In this document: positions 39,579 through 46,960 of the stretch, piece by piece
Layout: each line of letters opens with the position of its first letter
How positions within the stretch are numbered: the first letter of the stretch is position 1
NCBI GenBank assembly: GCA_003222195.1
Contig: QHVB01000024.1
Coordinates: forward strand, 124,001-188,000
Source: Gemmatimonadota bacterium
GTDB lineage: Bacteria > Gemmatimonadota > Gemmatimonadetes > Gemmatimonadales > GWC2-71-9
Direction: 5' to 3'
DNA length: 64,000 bases
Notes under the pieces: model-generated
The model's database searches: none
Told to the model about the DNA's origin: nothing
What the model saw: the letters and a program-made list of their open reading frames with translations, nothing else
Translations under genes and position numbers: made by a program

Positions 39579-42169
39579 TGAGGACAGCGCTCTACATCAC
39601 GGCTGCGACCCTCTGCTTCGCTCCCGGGGCACACGCGCAACGGGCGGGGGGCGGGGGGGAGCTCGTATATCTCGACAGGCAGGGCGTCATCCGTTGGCGG
39701 GCCACGCAAAAGGAGGTCAGCCTGTTTGGCGCCAACTACGTGCTCCCGACGGCGTCAGACTATCGCGCCGCCGGCTACGTCCACGCCGACCGCAAGCGGA
39801 TGATCGACGAGGACATGGCGCAGTTCGCGCGCATGGGCTGGGACGGATTGCGGCTCACGTTCTGGGGCGATTGGGAAGCGTCGGACAGCGCGGGGAATCT
39901 CATCGCCAACGATCACCTGGATCTCTTGGACTATCTCATCGCTCGCGCCAAAGAGCGCGGCATTTTTATGCTGTTCAGTCCGATCCAGCTCTACAGCTCC
40001 AACTGGCCGGACGCACTCGCTGACACGACCGCACCGGGATTTGGCAGACACTTCGGCAAAGGCCGCATGGGGACCGACCCTGCCGCCCTCGCCGCGCAAC
40101 TGAACTACCTGCGTCAAATCCTGAATCACGTGAACCCCTACACCCATATCGCGCTCCAGGACGAGCCGGCGATCCTCTTCATCGAATTGGTGAACGAGCC
40201 GTGGCATCACCCGGACGACGTGGAGGGATCGATCCACTACATCGACGCCCTGACAGCCGCGGTCCGAGGCACGGGATGTCGGAAGCTCATCTTCTACAAC
40301 GTCAGTCAGGATTTCCGGATCGCCGAGGCGATCCGGCGCTCCAAGGCGCAAGGCGTCACGTTCGGCTGGTATCCGACGGGCCTTAATGCCGGTCATGAGC
40401 TGGAGGGCAACTACCTCCGCGGCACCGACGTCTATCCCGACATGCTGCGGCCGGAGCTCGCGCGTCTGCCCCGCATCGTGTACGAATTCGACAGTCCGGA
40501 CCTGCGCACGGGCTCGATGTATCTCGCGATGGCTCGCACGTTTCGCGCGGTCGGCACGCAGTTCGCGGCCATGTTCACCTACGACATGCTGGCGACCGCA
40601 TCACGGAACCTCGGTTGGCAGACGCACTACCTGAACCTGGTCTACACGCCGTGCAAGGCGATGAGTGCGATCATCGCCGCCGAGGCGATGCGCCGCCTGC
40701 CGCGGCTGCAAGCGTACGGACCGTATCCGCAGAACACTCGGTTCGGCGATTTCCACGTCTCGGCCGACGGCGATCTGGGTGAGCTGGTCGCACGTGACGC
40801 ATTGCTCTACACGAGCTCGACCAGCGCGCAGCCTCCCGACCCGGCGGCACTGGAGCGCATCGCCGGTCACGGGTCGTCGTCCACGGTAACGTATGAAGGG
40901 ACCGGCATCTACTTCCTCGACAAGATCCGGCCGGGAGTCTGGCGGCTCGAGGTCTATCCTGACGCGGTCCCGATACGTGATCCATTCGAGCCGCCGAGCC
41001 CCGACAAGATCGTGACGCGGGCGATCAGCCGTGCCTGGCCGATGACCGTCTCGCTCCCTGACCTCGGCCCCTCCTTCGCTATTCTTCCGGTGACTCCAGG
41101 CCATACTGCGCCGTCACACGCGGACGCCGGTCGTTTTGTCGTTGTTCCGGGAGTCTACGTGCTCCGCTCCCCGAATGCCCGCGACACGAGCGTCCCGAAC
41201 TCCATCGGTCATTTGCGGTTCGACGAGTTCCACACCCCACCGCTGGATACCGTTCCCCTCTTCGTTCAATCGCTCGCTGCGCCGCAATACGTCGCCGGTC
41301 AAGATGTCGAGGTGCGGGCGAGCATCGTAGACGTACTCCCACCCGATTCGGCCAGGCTCTTCCTGCGCTCGGCCACCACCGGGCCATATCAAATATTTTT
41401 GATGCGACGCTCGCGGGGGTATGAGTATGTCGCGGCGATCCCCCACGCAGCGCTGCGGGAGGGTCCGCACCAGTTCGTCATCACCGTATTCCGTGGCGAT
41501 TCCATGACGACATTTCCGGCGGGCTCGCACGCCAAACCGACGAATTGGAACTATGACCCCACGGCGGCTTGGAAATTCGATGTCGTCAATCCACGGACCC
41601 CGCTTCGGCTGTTCGAACCCGCGGTCGACGCGTCGCGACTGGCCTTCACGCGCATCGGCGACGCGGGACGCCGCGGCCTGTTCCGCGTTGCTCTGTCGCC
41701 GACGACGGGCGGGCCCGTGTTTCACCTCGAGCTACCTCGAGACACCAGCGGGTGGAGTCCCGCCGACTACACCGCGTCGCTCGTGATTAGGAGCCGGATA
41801 GCCGCACGGCAGGAGACCATCGTCGCGGCCAACGAACTGCGGGTGCGGTTACGCGGTCTCGGCACGCACCAGATCCTCCATGTCACGCTCATGGAAGACG
41901 ACGGCACGAGCTGGACGGCCGTCCTGCAAGTCGACAGCACCTGGCGGGAGCAGGTCATCCCGCTGGCGAGCTTGACGATCGGCCGCGGCGTGCTGTTGCC
42001 TCAAGGCTTCCCCGGAGAGTGGAACTACTGGGTCGGACCGGCCGAAGGTCGCGGCAGCGCCGGCGATCGGCTGCGGCTCGCGCACCTCGAGCGGCTGCAG
42101 CTGTCGGTTCGGCGAAATGAAGGTCGCGGCGTGGAGGTCGAGTCGGTCGTCCTCGGCTTCGGCCCGTGA
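39578..42169 (+). CDS. GH5-like secreted glycanase, multidomain
   Basis: An 863-residue protein with signal peptide (CFAPGAHA). Residues 25-410 form a TIM-barrel like GH5/GH2-type glycanases: LFGANYVLPTASDYRAAGY, MGWDGLRLTFWGDWEASD, LFIELVNEPWHHPDD (NEP motif, acid/base Glu) and RIVYEFDSPDLR (probable nucleophile Glu). Residues 450-863 are beta-rich accessory domains, one with a carbohydrate-binding look near the end (FHLELPRDTSGWSPADYTASLVI). The exact family and substrate cannot be set by eye. ATG 39578 overlaps the acylase stop; the frame upstream is a shadow of the acylase gene. It ends the SusC-SusD-amylase-acylase operon. Confidence 0.8.
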   Translation: MRTALYITAATLCFAPGAHAQRAGGGGELVYLDRQGVIRWRATQKEVSLFGANYVLPTASDYRAAGYVHADRKRMIDEDMAQFARMGWDGLRLTFWGDWEASDSAGNLIANDHLDLLDYLIARAKERGIFMLFSPIQLYSSNWPDALADTTAPGFGRHFGKGRMGTDPAALAAQLNYLRQILNHVNPYTHIALQDEPAILFIELVNEPWHHPDDVEGSIHYIDALTAAVRGTGCRKLIFYNVSQDFRIAEAIRRSKAQGVTFGWYPTGLNAGHELEGNYLRGTDVYPDMLRPELARLPRIVYEFDSPDLRTGSMYLAMARTFRAVGTQFAAMFTYDMLATASRNLGWQTHYLNLVYTPCKAMSAIIAAEAMRRLPRLQAYGPYPQNTRFGDFHVSADGDLGELVARDALLYTSSTSAQPPDPAALERIAGHGSSSTVTYEGTGIYFLDKIRPGVWRLEVYPDAVPIRDPFEPPSPDKIVTRAISRAWPMTVSLPDLGPSFAILPVTPGHTAPSHADAGRFVVVPGVYVLRSPNARDTSVPNSIGHLRFDEFHTPPLDTVPLFVQSLAAPQYVAGQDVEVRASIVDVLPPDSARLFLRSATTGPYQIFLMRRSRGYEYVAAIPHAALREGPHQFVITVFRGDSMTTFPAGSHAKPTNWNYDPTAAWKFDVVNPRTPLRLFEPAVDASRLAFTRIGDAGRRGLFRVALSPTTGGPVFHLELPRDTSGWSPADYTASLVIRSRIAARQETIVAANELRVRLRGLGTHQILHVTLMEDDGTSWTAVLQVDSTWREQVIPLASLTIGRGVLLPQGFPGEWNYWVGPAEGRGSAGDRLRLAHLERLQLSVRRNEGRGVEVESVVLGFGP

Positions 42170-42175
42170 CTGGGA

Positions 42176-42204
42176 TTGACACGAGCCGCAGGGATATGGT
42201 ACTA
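42176..42204 (+). promoter_or_regulatory. Candidate sigma-70 promoter for the retropepsin-like gene
   Basis: TTGACA at 42176-42181 is followed after 17 bases by GTACTA, or after 18 by TACTAC. It starts within a few bases of the glycanase stop and 25 bases before the ATG at 42229, so the small protease could be transcribed separately from the operon upstream. Confidence 0.4.
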
Positions 42205-42228
42205 CTGGGCAGCGACCGAGGAGCCATC

Positions 42229-42615
42229 ATGACGGACGAAATGGGATCCTTCCGGGTAGACATCGAGATCGAGAATCCCGCGCGGCCTGGGGAGCGGCAG
42301 GAGGTGAGATCCGTGCTCGTGGATACGGGCGCGGAATTGTCGTGGATTCCTGCGACCGTTCTTGAATCATTGGGGATACGCCGCTATCGGACGGCCCGCT
42401 TTCGGCAAGCGAGTGGCGCGATCGTAGAGCGTTCGATCGGAGCCGCCTTCATTCACGTCGCAGGAAGCAGTACCGTGGATGATGTGGTCTTCGGCGAGCC
42501 AACCGACCTCGTCATCCTGGGGTCGCGCAGTCTGGAAGGGTTGAACTTCCGGATCGATCCTGTCAGGAAACAGTTGGTGGACGCCGGTCCTGTGCTGGCG
42601 GCTGTGGCTGCATAG
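42229..42615 (+). CDS. Retropepsin-like clan AA aspartic protease
   Basis: A 128-residue soluble protein. VRSVLVDTGAELSWIPATVL carries the DTG catalytic triad of single-domain (dimer-forming) aspartic proteases, followed by FRQASGAIVERSIG (flap region) and DLVILGSRSLEGLNFRID, the hydrophobic-Gly psi loop and closing region. ATG 42229 is preceded by GAGGAG; an earlier start at GTG 42166 lacks a ribosome site and adds unconserved residues. Bacterial relatives are often toxin- or PilZ-like accessory proteases of unknown targets. The 3' end overlaps by 53 bases the convergent small membrane protein gene. Confidence 0.85.
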   Translation: MTDEMGSFRVDIEIENPARPGERQEVRSVLVDTGAELSWIPATVLESLGIRRYRTARFRQASGAIVERSIGAAFIHVAGSSTVDDVVFGEPTDLVILGSRSLEGLNFRIDPVRKQLVDAGPVLAAVAA

Positions 42616-42829
42616 CCCGCCGCCACGCACTCCATCCACGGGACGCCCGCACCGCGAACGCAAACATCACCACCCCGAAGATCAGCAGTGCCAGTCCCCA
42701 CCACAGATTGACGTTGATGCCGAGCGAGCGCTCGTACACCGCGGCGGGTGAGACAAGCCCGTAGATCACCAGCATGGCGCCGATGATCGTGAACATCCCA
42801 CCGATAGGAAATCGCACGTCGAGTCTCAT
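42563..42829 (-). CDS. Small two-helix membrane protein
   Basis: An 88-residue protein with two hydrophobic helices (GGMFTIIGAMLVIYGLVSPA and LWWGLALLIFGVVMFAFAV) and a basic, Pro-rich tail. I do not recognise a named family. It starts at ATG 42829, 7 bases after the stop of the SSS symporter, and is the last gene of the GH3-GH13-galM-symporter operon, so an accessory role for the transporter is a reasonable guess. It overlaps the convergent protease gene at its 3' end. Confidence 0.65.
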   Translation of the reverse strand: MRLDVRFPIGGMFTIIGAMLVIYGLVSPAAVYERSLGINVNLWWGLALLIFGVVMFAFAVRASRGWSAWRRAMQPQPPAQDRRPPTVS

Positions 42830-42836
42830 GTCCGGA

Positions 42837-44546
42837 TCACCAGAAGATCACGTTGAGTAAGGCCGACACGGCGAGAATCCCGACCGCGAGCGTGACCGGC
42901 CGTTTGTACCACGGCATGTCCCCATCGCGCTGGCGCGGCGTAAGCGAATGGACCAGCCCGCGCAGCTCGTCGTCCGTCTTGGTGCGCTTCGTGAGCAGCG
43001 AGATGAGGAGCGTGGCCACGAAACAGCCGGTCCACGCGAACAGCGCGGTCCAGAAGTTCAGCGCCATCTCGCTCGGATACACGTGCAGCACCGCTCCAAG
43101 GAACCCGCCCTTGATGCCGGGGACCGCACCGCGCGGGAGCGTGAGCCCATAGTGCAGCGCGGCCGTAATCGTCCCGGTCAGCAAGCCGTAGAACGCGCCG
43201 TGGCTGGTCGTGCGGCGCCAGAACATCCCCAAGAGGAACGTCGCGAACAGCGGCCCGTTCACAAACGAGAAGACGAGCTGCAGCATGTCGAGGATGTTAT
43301 TGAAGCGCGTGGCGGAATACGCGGCGAGCACGCTGGCCACGATTCCGAAGACCGTCGCCGCGTGCCCCACGCGCAGGTAATGCGCGTCTGTTTGGCCCGG
43401 GCGGATATGTGTCTGATAGATGTCGTACGTCCAAACGCTGTTGAACGCGGTGACGTTGCCCGCCATGCCGGACATGAACGACGCCATCAAGGCGGTGAGT
43501 CCCAGTCCCAGCAGCCCGGACGGCAGGTAATGCCCCAGCATCATCGGGATGGCGAGGTTGTAGTTCGGCTGGCCGTCGGCGCCGATCGGGAGAAAGCCGC
43601 CGCGCGAGGCGTGGAGCCCGATTGCCAGCATCCCCGGCAGAATCACGAGCGCCGGCATCAACATCTTAGGGACGGCCGCGATCAAGGGCGTGCGGCGCGC
43701 CGCCGTCATCGACCCGGCGGCCATCGCGCGCTGCACGACGAGAAAGTCCGTGCACCAGTAACCGAACGACAACGCGAACCCCAATCCCATCACCAGGCCG
43801 AACCACTCCATCCCCATGGGGTTGTGGCTGGGTGAATCCATGTATTTCCAGGAGTGCGTCCACGCCCCGGGCTCGAACCCAGCGTTCGTGGCCACGGTGG
43901 CCAGTTTGGCGGTGAGCCCGCTCCACCCGCCCACGTCTTTCAGGCCCAGTAACACCAGTGGTAGGAATCCCAGGACGATGAGAAAGAACTGCAGGACTTC
44001 ATTGTAGATCGCTGAAGTCAGCCCGCCGAGGAAGATGTAAATCAGCACGATGACGGCCGACAGCACGATGCTGCCGTGAAAGCTCCAGCCCAGCACCAGC
44101 TCGAACAGTTTCGCGAGCGCATACATCGAAATGCCCGAGGAGAAGATGGTCATGATCGCGAAGGTGATCGCGTTCAGCGCGCGCGTCTTCTCGTCGAATC
44201 GCAGCTTCAGGTATTCGGGGACCGAGCGGGCGCGCGAGCCGTAGTAGAACGGCATCATGAACAGCCCCACGAAGACCATCGCGGGCATCGCGCCGACCCA
44301 GTAGAAATGGCTCGTCATGATGCCGTACTTGGCGCCTGACGCCGCCATCCCGATCACTTCCTGCGCGCCCAGATTGGCGGAGATAAAAGCGAGACCGGCG
44401 ATCCACGCGGGGATCGACCGGCCTGAGAGAAAAAAGTCTTCGCTGCTGCGGATGACGCGTCTCAGCGCCCAGCCGATGCCGAGCACAAAGACGAAGTAGA
44501 TGATCAGGATCGCGTAGTCGATCCCGCCGAGGTGGATCTGTGGCAG
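42837..44546 (-). CDS. Sodium:solute symporter (SSS family), probable CTG start
   Basis: A sodium-coupled transporter of up to 569 residues. SANLGAQEVIGMAASGAKYG matches the SSS substrate/sodium region and RSVPEYLKLRFDEKTRALNA the loop after it. The only standard start is GTG 44486, which would cut off half of the first helix. The codons before it (IDYAILIIYFVF) look like a genuine first transmembrane segment and run back to a CTG at 44546, directly after the TAA of galM and in the same frame. I therefore call CTG 44546, with GTG 44486 as the alternative. Next to GH3, amylase and galM, glucose or another aldose is the likely substrate. Confidence 0.85.
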   Translation of the reverse strand: MPQIHLGGIDYAILIIYFVFVLGIGWALRRVIRSSEDFFLSGRSIPAWIAGLAFISANLGAQEVIGMAASGAKYGIMTSHFYWVGAMPAMVFVGLFMMPFYYGSRARSVPEYLKLRFDEKTRALNAITFAIMTIFSSGISMYALAKLFELVLGWSFHGSIVLSAVIVLIYIFLGGLTSAIYNEVLQFFLIVLGFLPLVLLGLKDVGGWSGLTAKLATVATNAGFEPGAWTHSWKYMDSPSHNPMGMEWFGLVMGLGFALSFGYWCTDFLVVQRAMAAGSMTAARRTPLIAAVPKMLMPALVILPGMLAIGLHASRGGFLPIGADGQPNYNLAIPMMLGHYLPSGLLGLGLTALMASFMSGMAGNVTAFNSVWTYDIYQTHIRPGQTDAHYLRVGHAATVFGIVASVLAAYSATRFNNILDMLQLVFSFVNGPLFATFLLGMFWRRTTSHGAFYGLLTGTITAALHYGLTLPRGAVPGIKGGFLGAVLHVYPSEMALNFWTALFAWTGCFVATLLISLLTKRTKTDDELRGLVHSLTPRQRDGDMPWYKRPVTLAVGILAVSALLNVIFW

Positions 44547-45500
44547 TTAGTGCGACCCCTTCGTCTTGATCACGATGACGCCGTTCGCGCCGCTTGGTAC
44601 CGCAAAAATGCCGAATCTGAAGACCGTGCGCGAATGGTACCCTGCCCCGGGGCGGAGGATCGTAGAAGGGAAATTGGGCCGGTTCGGCGCATCGGGAAAG
44701 TGCTGCGTCTCGAGGCAGAGCCCGCGCCGGTAACCGGTGTACAGTTGCACGCCGGGTTCTGTCGTTTGGATCGCGAGCGTGCGACCCGATGCAGGTTCGA
44801 TCACCCGGGCGCCTCCCCGCAACACGAAATTGTGGTCGTACTGACCCGCGCGCCGCGCACCGATCGGCGTGGGCGAGCGAAAGTCGAAATCGGACCCAGC
44901 AACCGGCATGATCTCGCCCGTGGGAATCCGGCTCTGGTCGACCGGCGTGATCGCATCCGCATCGATTTGGAGCACATGTCCCAGAATGTCCCCCGCGCCG
45001 GCGAGGTTGAAATAGCTGTGTTGCGTGAGATTGATCGGCGTCGCTTTGTCCGTCGTCGCGAAGTAGTCGACGATCAGCTCGTTCTCATCGGTGAGCGTGT
45101 ACGTCACTCGCACGTCGAGGTTGCCCGGATAGCCTTCCTCACCATCGGGACTCGTGTACCGCAGCTCGAGCGTCGCTGCGCCGTGTGTCGCACGCCACAC
45201 CCGTTGGTCAAATCCCTTGCGGCCGCCGTGCAGATGATTCGGACCGATGTTCGCGGCGAGCTGGTAGGTCTTTCCGTCCAGCGTGAAGCGCGCGTTGGCA
45301 ATGCGGTTGGCGCAACGACCGACAATGGCACCCAGGTATTGGGGATTGTCGCGGTATTCCTCGACCGTGTCGAACCCGATCACGACGTTTGCCCGCCGAC
45401 CATGCGTGTCGGGAGCCACCACCGACATGATGATGCCGCCGTAATTCGTGGCGCGAACTTCGAGGCCGTTCGCGTTCTCGAGTGTGAAGACGTCGGTTAT
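44547..45500 (-). CDS. galM: Aldose 1-epimerase with plug-like C-terminal tail
   Basis: Interconverts alpha and beta anomers of hexoses. Signatures: GRCANRIANARFTLDGKTYQL, NHLHGGRKGFDQRVW (catalytic His), INLTQHSYFNLAG (second His) and GVQLYTGY with a Glu in LCLETQHFPDAPN. Conserved N-terminal residues (VFTLENANGLEVRATNYGGII) are in frame above the first ATG (45428), but no ATG, GTG or TTG precedes them. An ATA at 45500 overlaps the amylase stop as ATAA, which is my tentative start. The normal protein should end soon after SRTVFRFG. Instead it continues with IFAVPSGANGVIVIKTKGSH, whose GANGVIVIKTK matches the end of TonB plug domains, compare GANGVILIRTKQS in the 17333 gene. This suggests a fusion by deletion. 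Confidence 0.8.
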   Translation of the reverse strand: MTDVFTLENANGLEVRATNYGGIIMSVVAPDTHGRRANVVIGFDTVEEYRDNPQYLGAIVGRCANRIANARFTLDGKTYQLAANIGPNHLHGGRKGFDQRVWRATHGAATLELRYTSPDGEEGYPGNLDVRVTYTLTDENELIVDYFATTDKATPINLTQHSYFNLAGAGDILGHVLQIDADAITPVDQSRIPTGEIMPVAGSDFDFRSPTPIGARRAGQYDHNFVLRGGARVIEPASGRTLAIQTTEPGVQLYTGYRRGLCLETQHFPDAPNRPNFPSTILRPGAGYHSRTVFRFGIFAVPSGANGVIVIKTKGSH

Positions 45501-46960
45501 GGACGTTGGGGTATCGAGAACAGATACGCGTGACGCGGCGCCAAACGCCTGACGAGCGGGCCACGCAGTGTGTAGGGGGTCTTACCGAGGTTCGCCGCGA
45601 CGAGGACGGCCTCGGTGCTGTCCCGCCTGATGTAGGCGAGAATGGCGTCGTTGTCCGTTGGCACCGGCACCAGCTCACCATTGCGCAGCGCAGAACTCTT
45701 GAGACGTTCACGCAGCAGGCGGCGATAAAAACTCAGCAGCGAGCCCGACGCGCGACTCTCCCGCGCCACATTGGTGGTCAGTGAATCGGCTTGCGCCGCC
45801 TCCCACGGCTTGCCGCTCGTGAAGCCCGCGGAGGTCCCTGTCCATTGCATCGGGGTACGCAGCCGCTCGTCCGGCTTATCACCGGTCATGCCGATCTCTT
45901 CGCCGTAATAGATGAAGGGCACACCCGGCAGCGTGAGCAGGATTGTCGCAGCCAACCGGGCACCAGCAGTGTCGTTGCCCAGCGCCGTCACGGTGCGCGT
46001 CTGATCGTGATTGCGCTGGAACGGCGCCCACCGCCACGCCGGCTCGGCGCGCTGAAATTGCTCCACCGTCGGCAGCAAACCGCCCGCCTTACCGGTTCGC
46101 ACCGCTTCGAGCAGCGCTTCCGATATCGGAAACGCGAAATAGGCGTCGAGCTGATCGGGATAGTAGGTGAGAATCACGTCGGTGTTGTCCCACACCTCGC
46201 CGATCGTGTATGCCTGGGGGGCGATGCTCCGGATGTACTGCCCAAAGTCGCGCAACACCGCGTGTGTCCCCGGAGTGTTGGAGACTTCGCTGCCCGCCTC
46301 GACGAGATGACGCACGGCATCGAGCCGGAACCCATCCACGTGCATCGAGTCCAGCCAGAAGCGCGCGACGCGCTTCATCTCGTCGAGCACGGCGGGATTC
46401 TCGTAGTTGAGGTCGGGCATCCCGCTCCAGAACAGCCCGAAGTAGCACTCATCGCGGATGGGCGACTTGTGCCAATTGTTCGCGCACGCCCCGTTCTGTG
46501 TCGGCGCCCAGCGGTACCAGCTGCGATGCGGCGCCGCCGTGTCCCGTAACGCTTCCTGAAACCAGGGGTGCTCGCTCGAGCTGTGGTTCAGCACGAGATC
46601 GACGAGCACGCGGATCTTGTGCCGATGCGCAGCCCCGACGAACGCCTGGAAATCGTCGTTCGTGCCGTAGTCCGGCTCGACCTTGTAGTAGTCGGTGACA
46701 TCGTAGCCGTGGTAACTCGGCGATGCTGCGACGGGCATCAGCCAGACGCAGTCGACGCCCAGCCCCGAGATGTAGTCAAGCTTCTGGGTCAGCCCGCGCA
46801 GATCGCCGATCCCGTCGCCGTTCGAGTCGTAGAACGAGCGTACGAAAATCTCGTAGCAAGCGGTGGGGTGTGGTGGTGGGGGCGCGGGGTGTGATGGCAG
46901 GGGCGCAGCATGCTGCGCCCCTACACCGGCGACCTGCAGCAGCAGGATCAGGGAATGCAT
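45497..46960 (-). CDS. Alpha-amylase-family glycosidase (GH13), secreted
   Basis: A 487-residue GH13 enzyme: IFVRSFYDSNGDGIGDLRGL, VDLVLNH, DGFRLDAVRH, YTIGEVW and RNHDQTR give all four conserved regions with Asp nucleophile and Glu acid. The GDGIGDL motif is typical of oligo-1,6-glucosidase/alpha-glucosidase and maltogenic subfamilies, so it may act on shorter maltooligosaccharides than the enzyme at 35915. The signal peptide (LILLLQVAG) is followed by an odd Ala/Pro/His linker (GAQHAAPLPSHPAPPPPHP) encoded by a GC palindrome and a G-rich repeat. ATG 46960 lies inside the 3' end of the GH3 gene (13-base overlap). Confidence 0.93.
   Translation of the reverse strand: MHSLILLLQVAGVGAQHAAPLPSHPAPPPPHPTACYEIFVRSFYDSNGDGIGDLRGLTQKLDYISGLGVDCVWLMPVAASPSYHGYDVTDYYKVEPDYGTNDDFQAFVGAAHRHKIRVLVDLVLNHSSSEHPWFQEALRDTAAPHRSWYRWAPTQNGACANNWHKSPIRDECYFGLFWSGMPDLNYENPAVLDEMKRVARFWLDSMHVDGFRLDAVRHLVEAGSEVSNTPGTHAVLRDFGQYIRSIAPQAYTIGEVWDNTDVILTYYPDQLDAYFAFPISEALLEAVRTGKAGGLLPTVEQFQRAEPAWRWAPFQRNHDQTRTVTALGNDTAGARLAATILLTLPGVPFIYYGEEIGMTGDKPDERLRTPMQWTGTSAGFTSGKPWEAAQADSLTTNVARESRASGSLLSFYRRLLRERLKSSALRNGELVPVPTDNDAILAYIRRDSTEAVLVAANLGKTPYTLRGPLVRRLAPRHAYLFSIPQRP
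46899..46922. repeat. Perfect 24-bp GC palindrome in amylase signal/linker region
   Basis: The arms AGGGGCGCAGCA and TGCTGCGCCCCT are exact reverse complements. The outer nine bases on each side equal those of the hairpin at 13975-13998, and both copies encode the peptide GAQHAAPL in their host proteins. The centres differ (GCATGC against ACACGC). Confidence 0.8.
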
